In this document: positions 41,609 through 51,753 of the stretch, piece by piece
Numbering within the stretch: the first letter of the stretch is position 1
How the letters are laid out: the number at the start of each line of letters is the position of its first letter
Assembly: GCA_965221625.1 (NCBI GenBank)
Contig: OZ244903.1
Span: 1,240,001-1,304,000 of the forward strand
DNA from: Bin127 sp965221625
GTDB taxonomy: Bacteria > Chloroflexota > Dehalococcoidia > Lucifugimonadales > Lucifugimonadaceae
DNA length: 64,000 nt
Direction of reading: 5' to 3'
Translations under genes and position numbers: made by a program
Notes under the pieces: generated by a model
What the model was told of the DNA's origin: nothing
The model's database searches: none
Seen by the model: only the letters and a program-made list of their open reading frames with translations

Positions 41609-42922
41609 CTAAGTCTTCAACGTCGCATCGATTTTCACGGGATATCGGTCGGGATCGCGCAACTGACGATGGTTGCGAGGCAACGACGCGAGCCCCTTTG
41701 CTACACGTTCGCGGACAGTCTCGATGTCGTCGCTGGTCTTCAATCGTTCGCCATCGGTCATCGCAAATAGCAGCAATGGCGTGAAGCCTTCGTCGGCAAC
41801 CTTTGCATCAGCCTTGGTCAATAAATCGCCCACCATGTTGTCGTCTTCGTACCTTCGGTAGACCTGCTTGGCCCAAGGCAAAGAATACTTGGATGGGCTG
41901 CGCTTGAACACAGGTCGTCCGTTGAACTCAACCAGTTTGTACGCCGAGTCGATGTACGGGGCGTCGGCGGAGGTGACGAATCTTGTGCCCACTCCGAAGG
42001 CGTCGATCGGGGCGTCGTCCCTCACCAGACGATCGATGCTCATTTCGTCGAGACCACCGGAGACGATGATCCGGACTGCCGTCAATCCTGCTTCGTCAAG
42101 TAGCTGACGCGCGGTTTTGGAAAGCGCGGCCAGATCGCCGCTGTCGATCCGGATGGCATCCAACGCCATACCGCGTTTCTGATTTTGCATCGCAACGTCC
42201 ACGGCTGACTTAATGCCGTGAATGGTGTCGTAGGTGTCGACCAGCAGCGTGGAGTCTCGCGGGAACTCATCCGCGTATGCGGAGAACGCCGTCGCTTCGG
42301 TTTCGAACGATTGCACGAATGAATGTGCCATCGTGCCGACCGCAGGCACAGCGTACCTGGCCGATGCCTTGACCAAGCTCGTCCCGGCAAATCCGGCCGC
42401 GTATCCCCAGCGCGCGGCAGCGATCGCGGCATCTTCACCGTGCGCCCGCCTTGCACCGAAGTCGACGACCGGACGCCCTACCGCGGCGTGCACAACTCGT
42501 GAGGCTTTAGTAGCCATCAACGACGCCGTAGTCACGATGTTCAGCAACATCGTCTCGACGATCTGTGCTTCGAGGATTGGCGCAGTTACTTCAATCACCG
42601 GTTCGTCGGCAAACACTATCGTCCCGTCCGGAACGGCTCGCACATCACCCGTAAATCGCATATTCTCTAGTGCGCGGACGAAAGATTCAGAAAGCGAAGT
42701 GACGCTGTGAAGCGCATCGATTTCACGTGAGTCGAACCTGAAATTCTCGAGGAAATCCAACGCATCATCGATGCCACAAGCGACGTAGTAACCACGATCC
42801 TTCGGGTAACCGCGGAAGTAGAGGCTGAAGGTCGCGCGATCGGACATGCCGCGTCGCCAATAGACTTGACCCATCGTCAACTCGTACAGATCGACGCTCA
42901 GCTCTTGACGAAAGTCGGTCAT
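41609..42922 (-). CDS. pncB: Nicotinate phosphoribosyltransferase
   Basis: The protein is recognised by SVDLYELTMGQVYWRRGMSD, ATFSLYFRGYPKDRGYYVAC, VDFGARRAHGEDAA, GTMAHSFVQSFETE, DTYDTIHGIKSAV, AIRIDSGDLAALSKTAR and FGVGTRFVTSADAP. It converts nicotinate and PRPP to nicotinate mononucleotide, the entry step of NAD salvage. I prefer the ATG at 42922 (MTDFRQELSVDL, 437 residues) because it sits at the conserved N-terminus; in-frame starts at 42973 and 43054 add unconvincing residues. It pairs functionally with the nicotinamidase at 51754. Confidence 0.9.
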   Translation of the reverse strand: MTDFRQELSVDLYELTMGQVYWRRGMSDRATFSLYFRGYPKDRGYYVACGIDDALDFLENFRFDSREIDALHSVTSLSESFVRALENMRFTGDVRAVPDGTIVFADEPVIEVTAPILEAQIVETMLLNIVTTASLMATKASRVVHAAVGRPVVDFGARRAHGEDAAIAAARWGYAAGFAGTSLVKASARYAVPAVGTMAHSFVQSFETEATAFSAYADEFPRDSTLLVDTYDTIHGIKSAVDVAMQNQKRGMALDAIRIDSGDLAALSKTARQLLDEAGLTAVRIIVSGGLDEMSIDRLVRDDAPIDAFGVGTRFVTSADAPYIDSAYKLVEFNGRPVFKRSPSKYSLPWAKQVYRRYEDDNMVGDLLTKADAKVADEGFTPLLLFAMTDGERLKTSDDIETVRERVAKGLASLPRNHRQLRDPDRYPVKIDATLKT

Positions 42923-43048
42923 TAGGCGGGTGAAGCTGGGTGCAGTTGCGCATGCGACAGCGCGCAGAAACATTGAACCATACTGTAACCTGCGACCATT
43001 CTTCCTCCGCCTGATGACGGCGACCGAGTAGACCTGCGGAGTTAGCCC

Positions 43049-44332
43049 ATGCACGGAGCACTAGAAACCGCATTCGCGATGGATGCAGCCAGCATCAAGT
43101 TCGGTTATGGCGTAACCGCCGAATTGGGCTTTGAGATGAAACGCCTCGGTGTCAAACGGGTAATGCTGCTGAGTGATCAATCTCTCCTAGAAACCAACGC
43201 GATCAAAGTGTCGATCTCTTCACTCGAGGATGAAGACATCGAAGTTACCGTCTTCGACAACGTCAGCATCGAGCCTACGGATGACTCGTTTACGGACGCG
43301 ATCAGATTTGCTCAGCACGGCGCATTCGACGGTTTTGTAGCAGTTGGTGGCGGATCGGTGATGGACACGGCGAAAGCCGCCAATCTCTACGATTCCTACC
43401 CAGCTGACTTTCTCGAATACGTCAACGCACCAATCGGCAAGGGTACCCCGGTGCCGGGTGCATTGAAACCGCTCATCGCAGTGCCGACCACGGCGGGTAC
43501 CGGCAGTGAAACCTCGGGAGTCGCCATCTTCGACATGAAGGAGATGCACGCCAAGACAGGTATCGCGAACCGCGCACTCAAGCCAACGATGGGACTGGTG
43601 GATCCCGAAAACACGCGTTCAATGCCACCGAACGTCGCCGCATTCAGCGGGTTCGACGTACTCTGCCATGGCTTGGAGTCGTACACGGCTCTGCCATACC
43701 ATCAGCGCGAAGCACCGATCGATCCGGCACATCGCCCTGCCTATCAAGGTTCCAATCCGATGAGCGACGTGTGGGCCGCCAAGGCGATCGAGATCGTCTC
43801 GCAAAACATCCGACGCGCCGTTAGCCATCCGGAAGACGACGAGGCGCGTGCCAACATGTGCCTTGCAGCGACCGCGGCAGGTGTCGGATTCGGTACCGCC
43901 GGAGTGCATTTGCCTCACGGGATGTCCTACCCGGTCGCTGGCAACGCGCGCGATTACCAACCCGAAGGTTACCCAACCGACCACGCCATCATTCCACATG
44001 GTTTGTCAGTCATCCTCAACGCCCCAGCGGTGTTCCGATATACCGCCATCGCCAATCCGCAACGCCATCTGGAAGCGGCGAGATTGATGGGTGCTGACGT
44101 GGATGGTGTCGACGCCGATCAATGTGGCGAAGTTCTCGCCGATCAAATTGTCCAGCTGCTCAAGGATCTCGACATGCCCAACGGATTGACGGGCGTGGGT
44201 TACGACGAGTCCGATGTTGACACTTTCGTGACTGGCACACTGCCGCAGCATCGCGTCACTAAACTAGCACCTCGCGAGACAGGGGCTGAGGCGTTGCGAT
44301 CGTTGTTTTTGGACTCGATGGAGCTCTGGTAA
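43049..44332 (+). CDS. Iron-containing alcohol dehydrogenase, hydroxyacid-oxoacid transhydrogenase (ADHFE1)-like
   Basis: The 427-residue protein has FVAVGGGSVMDTAKAANLY (NAD site), AVPTTAGTGSETSGVAIFDM, FSGFDVLCHGLESYTALPY and GTAGVHLPHGMSYPVAGNAR then VPHGLSVI-type metal His. The insert YQGSNPMSDVWAAKAIEIV and the HLPHGMSYP context are diagnostic of the ADHFE1 branch rather than simple group III alcohol dehydrogenases. In animals ADHFE1 oxidises 4-hydroxybutyrate while reducing 2-oxoglutarate; the same chemistry is plausible here. It is divergent from pncB with about 126 bases between them. An ATG 30 bases downstream is an alternative start. Confidence 0.87.
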   Translation: MHGALETAFAMDAASIKFGYGVTAELGFEMKRLGVKRVMLLSDQSLLETNAIKVSISSLEDEDIEVTVFDNVSIEPTDDSFTDAIRFAQHGAFDGFVAVGGGSVMDTAKAANLYDSYPADFLEYVNAPIGKGTPVPGALKPLIAVPTTAGTGSETSGVAIFDMKEMHAKTGIANRALKPTMGLVDPENTRSMPPNVAAFSGFDVLCHGLESYTALPYHQREAPIDPAHRPAYQGSNPMSDVWAAKAIEIVSQNIRRAVSHPEDDEARANMCLAATAAGVGFGTAGVHLPHGMSYPVAGNARDYQPEGYPTDHAIIPHGLSVILNAPAVFRYTAIANPQRHLEAARLMGADVDGVDADQCGEVLADQIVQLLKDLDMPNGLTGVGYDESDVDTFVTGTLPQHRVTKLAPRETGAEALRSLFLDSMELW

Positions 44333-44437
44333 CGCGCCATCTGAGTCGGTTGCGATTTTGCCGCACCTGGCTGCGGCATCGCTGGCAAGCGTTTAACCTG
44401 AAAATGCCCATGATTGACCAATTGATTCAGGAGAACA

Positions 44438-44860
44438 ATGATGGAGTTGTTGAAACGCATCGCCGGGGCGTATCTCGGATTGACGGCACTCGCAGCGGTC
44501 ATCTTGCTCATCATTACGCCATTGACGCACGACGGTTCGCCCGAATATCCGTACTGGGTCATTCTGAACTGGTTCCTCGCCGTTGGCGTTGTCATAACAC
44601 TCATCGTCAGTTACCTTCGGCGTCGAGAAGCCGCGAACGCAGGTCCGGAATCGATCTACTCATTCAGAACGTCGATCATGTTCGGGTTGGCGGTTGTGCT
44701 GACGATGCTCTTCTACTGGGGTTGGTTCTGGACGTTGAATCCGGAGAGTGAGACTGGCGACGCGGTAACATCCCACCTGGTCTACTTCCCAATCGTCGAT
44801 GCACTGTACGTGATGCTCGGAATCTCGGCAGCTAGGTACCTTGTTAGAGGCGACGGTTAG
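44438..44860 (+). CDS. Four-helix membrane protein of unknown function
   Basis: AGGAG lies just before tandem ATGs at 44438 and 44441. The 140-residue product has four hydrophobic segments: GLTALAAVILLIITPL, WVILNWFLAVGVVITLIVSY, SIMFGLAVVLTMLFYWGWFW and FPIVDALYVMLGISAARYLV. Positive RR-rich stretches between them suggest the second loop is cytoplasmic. No family recognised. It is followed 59 bases later by lhr. Confidence 0.8.
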   Translation: MMELLKRIAGAYLGLTALAAVILLIITPLTHDGSPEYPYWVILNWFLAVGVVITLIVSYLRRREAANAGPESIYSFRTSIMFGLAVVLTMLFYWGWFWTLNPESETGDAVTSHLVYFPIVDALYVMLGISAARYLVRGDG

Positions 44861-44919
44861 CTTGCGACCTTCCTGTCACTCAATGACGTGCTTCGCCGCG
44901 TGAAGTCGCAACGTTCGTA

Positions 44920-47900
44920 GTGGCCTTCGATTTGGCGCAACTCTTTGGTGCACCCGTTGCGCGTTGGTTTCGCGCGCGCCACGGACAACCGACCGAACCG
45001 CAACGCGAAGCCTGGCCGTGTATCAAGCGCGGACAAAACGTCTTGATCCATTCACCCACCGGCAGTGGTAAGACGCTCGCGGCGTTCCTCTCGGCATTAG
45101 ACGACCTCTACTCCGACGTCGACCTCCACAAGACTCGCGGCGTCAGAACGCTGTATGTCTCGCCTCTGAAGGCCTTGGGTTACGACATCGAGCGCAACCT
45201 CGAAGAGCCGATGGCGGGTATCGCGCGCTCCGCGTCAGAGCTCGGCATCGACATCCCGCAGTTGGAAGTCGCGGTTCGAACCGGTGACACGCCATCGTCA
45301 GAACGGGCGCGCATGGTCCGTAACCCACCGCACATACTGATCACGACTCCCGAGTCGCTCTACCTAATTCTGACTTCACCGCGGGCACGATCGATACTGA
45401 GCACAGTCAAGACCGTGATCATCGACGAGATCCACACGATGTGTGCCACCAAACGCGGCGTGCACTTGAGCATCACCCTCGAGAGACTCGAACAAATTGC
45501 ACCAAACTTCCAACGCGTCGGGCTATCCGCGACCCAACGTCCGCTATCGGAAGTCGCCAAACTGCTTGGCGGTCAATCCACCCGATGTTGTGAAGGTGCC
45601 CCCGAAGCGGTGGTAGCGGAGCCTCGCCCGGTTCAGATTGTTGATTGCCCGGGATCGAAATCGATCGAGATCGAAGTGAAGGGGATGCCAGAATTAGCCG
45701 CAACCGACGGCGGTTCCGTTTGGCCGAAAATCATTCCTCAAGTCTTGGATGACATTGAGGCGCACGACACTACGCTCATCTTCGCCAACAGCCGACGTCA
45801 GGCCGAGAATACTGCCGACCGCCTTAACGCTGCCTACGACGCGCGGATGGACGGCGAGGACAGTCCCAAATCTGTAGGAAGTGGGCACGTCGGTTCCGGC
45901 GTAGAGGACGGACCGTTCATGGCTCACCACGGCAGCCTCTCAGATTCGATGCGTCGTCACATCGAGAGCCGCCTTAAAGCCGGCGAGCTTCCGGCACTCG
46001 TCGGGACCAGCTCCTTGGAACTCGGCATCGACATCGGGAGTGTCGATCTTGTCGTTCAGCTACAGTCGCCCAAGTCGGTTACGCAGGGCCTCCAACGCGT
46101 CGGACGCGCCGGGCACAGCGTCGGTGCCACGAGTCACGGCAAGATCTACGCCACACATGCAATCGACCTAATTGAAGCGGTCGTCGTCGCTAAAGGGATG
46201 CAAGAGCGACGTGTCGAGTCAATTAGGGTGCCTCAGAATGCACTCGACGTCCTTGCGCAACAGGTCGTCGCTGCGGTTGCAATCGAGGATTGGAAACTTG
46301 TCGACCTATACCGCATCGTTAGGGGTGCTTACCCGTACAGCAATCTCACGTACAGCAGCTTCGAAGACGTAGTCAACCTGGTGTCTGGTCACTACCCACG
46401 TGAGCTGTTTTCGTCGTTGCGAGCGCGCATCCATTGGGATCGGACGCGCGGCATTCTGCAAGCCCTTCCCGGCACGCGTGTGATGGCGATCGCCAACGGA
46501 GGCGCAATCGTCGACCGCGGTGCCTTTGCGGTGACGCTTCCGGACCGCAAGACTCGTATCGGCGAACTCGATGAAGAGTTCGTCTACGAATCGGGTGAGG
46601 GCGACGTATTCATGCTGGGCAGTCAGATCTGGAGGATTAGCAAGATCGAGGACGACCGCGTCGTCGCCGAACCGGCACCAGGTGCCGCGCCGCGCTTGCC
46701 ATTCTGGCGCGGCGACTTCCCGTGGCGTCCGTTGGATCTAGCCCAAGACCTCGCGAGATTCCGTTCCGAGGTTGCCAAACGGATTGAACCATTCGTTGAC
46801 GATGAGTCAACGCCCGCCGAAGTAGTCGCGTGGCTCCAAAACGACTACCCGGTTGACTACGCCGGTGCTTGCCAGATTGTCGACTTCATCCGCGATCAGC
46901 TGCGAAACGCAGGTGATATCGCATCGCACGAAACCATCGTGTTCGAAACCTACCAAGATCCCATCGGCGACCATCGAATCGTCGTGCATTCGCCGTTCGG
47001 CGGTCGCATCAACGGGCCATGGTCAGTGGCGGTGGCAAGGGAACTGACTCGCAAGTTCAAGATTGATGCCGAGGCGCGTGTGTCCGATGACGGGTTCATG
47101 TTCCGATTGCCGGAATCAGATACTGAGCTTGGTCCGGAGATCATCCGGGACTTAACCGCTGAGGTTGCCAAATCTAACATCCTTGACGGCATGATCGACT
47201 CGCCACTGTTCGGTGCGGTGTTCCGCCAGAACGCCTACCGCGCGATGCTGTTGCCATCGCTGGGACAGCACCGCAGGACGCCGTTTTGGTTGCAACGGTT
47301 GCGCTCGAAGGACTTGCTCTCGATTGCGAAGTCATTCCCCGACTTCCCAATCGTCCTCGAGTCCTATCGCGACGCCCTTGAAGACTTCATGGACATGTCG
47401 GGATTGGAAGAGATCCTCGATGCGATTCAGTCTGGCGATATGCGAGTTCGCCACGTTGAATCGACCGTGCCATCGACAGTAGCCCGCGCGATGGAGTTCG
47501 ACTTCATTGGGCAGTTCATGTACGAGTGGGATACTCCAAAAGCAGAGCGCAGTTTGCAGACACTCAATATCGACCGCGCCGCGCTCGCCCAACTCTTCCG
47601 TAATCCCGAAGCTGCTGGACTTCTGCGCAAAGAGGCGATCGAAGACGTTACTGAAATCGCTAATCGCAGTGCACCGGGGATGGACATACGTTCCGAAACC
47701 GAGTTGGCTCAAACTCTCGAAGAACTCGGAGATTTGTCGGACCGCGAAATTGACGAACGGTGCCAAGACGAGTGGCGTCGCTGGATTGCCAATCTCTTGC
47801 AACAGGAACGAGTCCAGTCCATCACATTTGAACAGTTCGACGATCGATGGGTGGCGTCGACATTGGCTCCCGCATACCGGGACGCGATTGGTGACGCATC

Positions 47901-49503
47901 AAGTCTCGAGAGCACCAGAAACGTAACGCTGAGATTCATCCGTCGGAATGGCCCGACTCCGTTTGAAGCTCTTTCACGTCGGTACGGTTTCGACGACTCG
48001 GTTTTGCGCGACGTTTTGGCGAATCTGGTCGACGACGGCGTGATAGCCCAGGGCCACTTCACCGACGGGGAGGTCGAAGAGTGGGTCGACGTTTCCGCAC
48101 TTGAGAGGATTCAGCAACGAACACTTTCGATTCTGCGCTCGGAGGTGGAACCTGCGGATCCGCTGACGTACCAGTTGGCATTGATGAGCAACCCCTCGAT
48201 CGGGGAACCCGAGCATTCCGATGGCTCGAGGCAGCTCGAGGATGCCATCGAAGTGCTCCAAGGCGTGGCTCTGCCTCCCGAACAATGGATCCGCCACGTA
48301 CTACCAGCCAGAACTGTAGGCTTCCGGGCATCGCATCTGGATTCCGCAATCCGAGATGGGGAGTTCCAATGGGTTTTTTGTGAATCGGAAGCCCGATCGA
48401 CCCGTGCGTTGGCTTTGGTCAAACCGGGTGAAGCCAGGGCGATACTACCCGAGCAGACATTGGAGTCTATTCGGACTGGAGCTACCGACCTCGCGCCAGA
48501 CGCCCAAGCTGTCTTTGATTTCATCTCGCAAGAAGGTGTTGCGACGTCACAAACGATACTGTCGGCGATACCGAACGCGACACCGACTCAGCTCGCGCAA
48601 ACCGTGAAGGATCTCGCACTCGCAGGTCTGGTTACGGCCGATTCTTGGCCTGTTGCCATGGCGATTGGCCGAGCGGAAGCTGTCGCTGTTCCTGAACACG
48701 ATGTGCCCGAGCCGAGAAACCGCCGCATTCGTCATCGGTTAGGTAGGCGGAACTCGAGACGGGCATTCATGGAGCGGCGTCACCACGTTCAGGGAATCCT
48801 AACCCCTGGGGTTAGATGGTCGACGACCTCGCGTTTTTCGTTCCTTGGGCCGGATCTGTCAGCAGATCAACTGAACGAGCGACGCGCCCGAATCCTGCTG
48901 GCGCGACACGGCATTGTCACGCGTCGGGCTATCGAACTGGATCGTCTTGGCTGGGTATGGCGTGCGATCTACGCTCAACTCAGCTTGATGGAACTGAAAG
49001 GGCAGGTTCGGCGCGGCTACTTTGTGGTCGGTTTGCCGGGCGTACAATTCGGCGATCCCGAATTTGTCGAATCGATGAGGTCGGAGCAGGACCGCAAAGG
49101 CGAGTTAACTCCGTCGGTCATCTCAGCCACGGATCCCGCATACGTCTTCGATAGTGCCCTCGCCACAACCTCCGAGAACACGAATGCAAGGCTCCTGAAC
49201 GTCTCCCGAAACCCGGGTACTCACGTCGTTTTTTTGGGCGGTGACCCAGTGCTCGTCGCGCATGCAGAAGGTCGACGTATCGTCACTGCGGACGTTGTTG
49301 AGTCCGATCTCAAGATTGCGCTACACGCGTTGGTCGATCACTTGTCGCCGATACTGCATTCCCGAAACATTTCGGTTGGCGAGTGGAACGGTGAATCGGT
49401 ATTCGATTCAGAAGGATTGTCAGTGCTGTCGCAAACCGGATTTCGCAGAGATTTCCCCAACATGGTGATGGATCGATTGGCGCAACCAGTGACTCGATCG
49501 TAG
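44920..49503 (+). CDS. lhr: Large ATP-dependent helicase Lhr, full-length
   Basis: The 1527-residue length matches full-size Lhr. The start is GTG. Superfamily 2 motifs: Q-motif region TEPQREAWPCI, Walker A SPTGSGKT (~45-52), TPESLYLILTS, IIDEIHTM (DEIH box), GLSATQRPL, LIFANSRRQAENTADRL, VGTSSLELGIDIGSVDLVVQ and LQRVGRAGHS (arginine finger). Then come a winged helix, the Lhr-specific domain (YPVDYAGACQIVDFIRDQL, FGGRINGPWS), and the long C-terminal extension found only in full-length bacterial Lhr. It translocates on single-stranded DNA and takes part in DNA repair; the extension has been linked to uracil glycosylase activity. It is monocistronic here. Confidence 0.95.
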   Translation: MAFDLAQLFGAPVARWFRARHGQPTEPQREAWPCIKRGQNVLIHSPTGSGKTLAAFLSALDDLYSDVDLHKTRGVRTLYVSPLKALGYDIERNLEEPMAGIARSASELGIDIPQLEVAVRTGDTPSSERARMVRNPPHILITTPESLYLILTSPRARSILSTVKTVIIDEIHTMCATKRGVHLSITLERLEQIAPNFQRVGLSATQRPLSEVAKLLGGQSTRCCEGAPEAVVAEPRPVQIVDCPGSKSIEIEVKGMPELAATDGGSVWPKIIPQVLDDIEAHDTTLIFANSRRQAENTADRLNAAYDARMDGEDSPKSVGSGHVGSGVEDGPFMAHHGSLSDSMRRHIESRLKAGELPALVGTSSLELGIDIGSVDLVVQLQSPKSVTQGLQRVGRAGHSVGATSHGKIYATHAIDLIEAVVVAKGMQERRVESIRVPQNALDVLAQQVVAAVAIEDWKLVDLYRIVRGAYPYSNLTYSSFEDVVNLVSGHYPRELFSSLRARIHWDRTRGILQALPGTRVMAIANGGAIVDRGAFAVTLPDRKTRIGELDEEFVYESGEGDVFMLGSQIWRISKIEDDRVVAEPAPGAAPRLPFWRGDFPWRPLDLAQDLARFRSEVAKRIEPFVDDESTPAEVVAWLQNDYPVDYAGACQIVDFIRDQLRNAGDIASHETIVFETYQDPIGDHRIVVHSPFGGRINGPWSVAVARELTRKFKIDAEARVSDDGFMFRLPESDTELGPEIIRDLTAEVAKSNILDGMIDSPLFGAVFRQNAYRAMLLPSLGQHRRTPFWLQRLRSKDLLSIAKSFPDFPIVLESYRDALEDFMDMSGLEEILDAIQSGDMRVRHVESTVPSTVARAMEFDFIGQFMYEWDTPKAERSLQTLNIDRAALAQLFRNPEAAGLLRKEAIEDVTEIANRSAPGMDIRSETELAQTLEELGDLSDREIDERCQDEWRRWIANLLQQERVQSITFEQFDDRWVASTLAPAYRDAIGDASSLESTRNVTLRFIRRNGPTPFEALSRRYGFDDSVLRDVLANLVDDGVIAQGHFTDGEVEEWVDVSALERIQQRTLSILRSEVEPADPLTYQLALMSNPSIGEPEHSDGSRQLEDAIEVLQGVALPPEQWIRHVLPARTVGFRASHLDSAIRDGEFQWVFCESEARSTRALALVKPGEARAILPEQTLESIRTGATDLAPDAQAVFDFISQEGVATSQTILSAIPNATPTQLAQTVKDLALAGLVTADSWPVAMAIGRAEAVAVPEHDVPEPRNRRIRHRLGRRNSRRAFMERRHHVQGILTPGVRWSTTSRFSFLGPDLSADQLNERRARILLARHGIVTRRAIELDRLGWVWRAIYAQLSLMELKGQVRRGYFVVGLPGVQFGDPEFVESMRSEQDRKGELTPSVISATDPAYVFDSALATTSENTNARLLNVSRNPGTHVVFLGGDPVLVAHAEGRRIVTADVVESDLKIALHALVDHLSPILHSRNISVGEWNGESVFDSEGLSVLSQTGFRRDFPNMVMDRLAQPVTRS

Positions 49504-49578
49504 TCGGGACTGTGGTTTTGCAATGGCTCAGAAATGTAGAACCGAATAAGCGCGATCTTTGACATCGAGAGTGAACAA

Positions 49579-50337
49579 ATGAGATATGTTGCGGAGACCA
49601 GTCCGGTCCAATCCACGCCAAGCTTCGAGTACCGGATCATCGGTGATGATCTGCAAATGCTCGAAATCCGGCTTGCACCAGGGCAGGAAGTAATCGGTGA
49701 AGCCGGGGCGATGATGTACCTCGAAGCTGGCATCGAGTTCGATTCCAAGATCGGGAAGCGATCGGGTGGAGGAGGCGGTCTGATGGGCAGCATCATGAAT
49801 GCGGGAGCCCGGATGCTGGCAGGGGAGAGCATATTCGTAACCCACTTCGAGAACCGCAGTCGGTCTGAACAGATTGTCGCATTCTCGTCGGAGGCACCTG
49901 GGAAGATAGTTTCAATCGACCTCAATGAACTTGGCGGGACTGTAATCGCACAACGCGACGCATTTCTCTGCGGTTCACCCGACACTGGCATCACGATCGC
50001 ATTTCAACGAAATCTGGGAGCCGGGTTCTTTGGTGGCGAGGGTTTCATCCTCCAGAAGATTGAGGGCAACGGTCACGTCTTCATGTCCGCTGGCGGGACT
50101 ATTGTGGAACGCGAACTAAGCGGTGAACGCATTCGCGTCGACAGCGGATGCATCGTGGCATTCCAAGATGGCATCAAGTACGACATTCAGCGCGCAGGCA
50201 ACCTCAAATCGATGATTGCCGGAGGCGAAGGGCTATTCTTGGCGACGCTGGAAGGGCACGGCAAGGTTTGGCTGCAATCGATGCCAATTGGTCGTCTCGC
50301 ACACCACATCAGTTCGAAGATGCCGAGTAGTCAATAG
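49579..50337 (+). CDS. AIM24 / TIGR00266 family protein
   Basis: The 252-residue protein shows the family's beta-rich pattern: LEIRLAPGQEVIGEAGAMMY, GGGLMGSIMNAGARMLAGES, FVTHFENRSRSEQIVAFSSE, GKIVSIDLNELGG, ITIAFQRNLGAGFFGGEGFI, LQKIEGNGHVFMSAGGTIVE and MIAGGEGLFLATLEGHGKVW then LQSMPIGRLA. In yeast, AIM24 is a mitochondrial protein; in bacteria the role is unknown. The glycine-rich loop and trimer-forming fold suggest a membrane-associated assembly. Confidence 0.9.
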   Translation: MRYVAETSPVQSTPSFEYRIIGDDLQMLEIRLAPGQEVIGEAGAMMYLEAGIEFDSKIGKRSGGGGGLMGSIMNAGARMLAGESIFVTHFENRSRSEQIVAFSSEAPGKIVSIDLNELGGTVIAQRDAFLCGSPDTGITIAFQRNLGAGFFGGEGFILQKIEGNGHVFMSAGGTIVERELSGERIRVDSGCIVAFQDGIKYDIQRAGNLKSMIAGGEGLFLATLEGHGKVWLQSMPIGRLAHHISSKMPSSQ

Positions 50338-50456
50338 GCCGGCTTCGGGCCCACTTCGTGGTTGAACGAAGCTGGTTTCATGGAGAAGCGTTGCCGGAAT
50401 TGCTTCGATCGCGCGGCGGTCAACGCGTTGAGTTGACAGGTATGCGAAGCTTGCGA

Positions 50457-51632
50457 CTAGCCTGACTTGCTCTCCATCTCTTGGTGGAGAATGCGCATGA
50501 TTTGGTGATGGCTTACGCCGTCGTCTCTCAATTGCGCGTAGCGAGCCTCATCGATGTTTGATCGGTCCAAGAAACCACGGATATCGTAGCGGCCCGGCTC
50601 TTCCACTGGCAGCAATCCTTCTTCGATCATCAGTTCGAGAGGGTACTCTTGCTCTTCCATGGGGAGATAGACGACCTTGTTTTGGCGAGCGGACTCGTAC
50701 ATCGCCATCATGATCTCGACGGTGTCGCGTGCGACGTGCCCTGCATTGCGATGTTCCGGGCCGCCGTCGAGCCAGCGCACCAGCTCCGCCGCTTGCTTGC
50801 CGTTCATGTTGCCGCCAATCGCTTTGTCGCCTTGGGCGAGATTCAAATCGACCTCCTGCCAGCCATTGGTTTCAGCGTTGAAGAGTTTGAGGATCGTTTC
50901 ACGCACGTGGAGCATTCCTTCGGTGCCGCGAATCAGAAACTTGCCGGCGTCGCAATCGTTGTCCCAGAGGTCTGATTGGATGAAGAATTGCAACGGGTCG
51001 TCGAACATCACCAATCCGATGCATGCGTCTTCGATCGGCGTGTTGCGCTCGAAGCGATCGGTGGTTCGTTGAACGGCACCCATGACCCATCGGGGTTTCG
51101 GATCGCCAAGAATGAACTTCGCACCGTCGATCGAGTGCGTTGCCCAGTTGGCGAGCCCTTCCTTTACGCGAATGTCGACGCGTAGCGGAACTCCGATGGC
51201 ACCGTTCTCAACCAGCTCTTTAGCCTTATTCCAACCCGGCGTAAATCGTCGTTGGTGGCTGATGACCAACTTGACGTCATTCGCGTCGCACGCTTCGACC
51301 ATGCGATTTGCACGACCCATCCCGATAGCCATCGGTTTCTCGCAGATTATCGCCTTGACTGACGGATATCCTGCCGCTTCGACGGTTAACGGGTCGTGGA
51401 GCAGGTGCCAAGTGCAAACGCTGATGATGTCCGGTTCAGCGTCGTGGGCGCACTCCTCAAGCGTTGCGTAAGAGTTGGGAATGCCCCAATCCTCCATATA
51501 CATCTTGCGCGCTTGGGGTATCGGATCCACGCAGGCTACGACCTCGATGTCGTCCACCATCGAATAGCCTTCCATGTGGGCATTGGCGATTCCACCGCAT
51601 CCCACAATCGCAGCTTTGTACCGACCAGTCAT
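50457..51632 (-). CDS. Gfo/Idh/MocA family oxidoreductase
   Basis: The ATG at 51632 (MTGRYKAAIVGCGGIANAHM) places the Rossmann GxGG(I)A fingerprint at the N-terminus as usual; the 79-residue upstream extension to 51869 is not protein-like. The 391-residue protein continues with EVVACVDPIPQAR, ISVCTWHLLHDPLTVEAA, AIICEKPMAI (the conserved EKP with catalytic Lys) and ISHQRRFTPGWNKAKELVEN. It should oxidise or epimerise a sugar or inositol-type substrate with NAD(P). The C-terminal ~60 residues (MEEQEYPLELMIEEGLLPVE) are an extension beyond the core. Confidence 0.9.
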   Translation of the reverse strand: MTGRYKAAIVGCGGIANAHMEGYSMVDDIEVVACVDPIPQARKMYMEDWGIPNSYATLEECAHDAEPDIISVCTWHLLHDPLTVEAAGYPSVKAIICEKPMAIGMGRANRMVEACDANDVKLVISHQRRFTPGWNKAKELVENGAIGVPLRVDIRVKEGLANWATHSIDGAKFILGDPKPRWVMGAVQRTTDRFERNTPIEDACIGLVMFDDPLQFFIQSDLWDNDCDAGKFLIRGTEGMLHVRETILKLFNAETNGWQEVDLNLAQGDKAIGGNMNGKQAAELVRWLDGGPEHRNAGHVARDTVEIMMAMYESARQNKVVYLPMEEQEYPLELMIEEGLLPVEEPGRYDIRGFLDRSNIDEARYAQLRDDGVSHHQIMRILHQEMESKSG

Positions 51633-51753
51633 CTTGCACTCGCTTTTCGTTGAATTAGTCGCAACAGATTTTCGGTTGTCCCGCTGTCGCTCACTTAGGA
51701 TATGCGAGACTCGAACCAGTTGTTCGCACCGTTTGCTCAGTGGGTAAGACGCC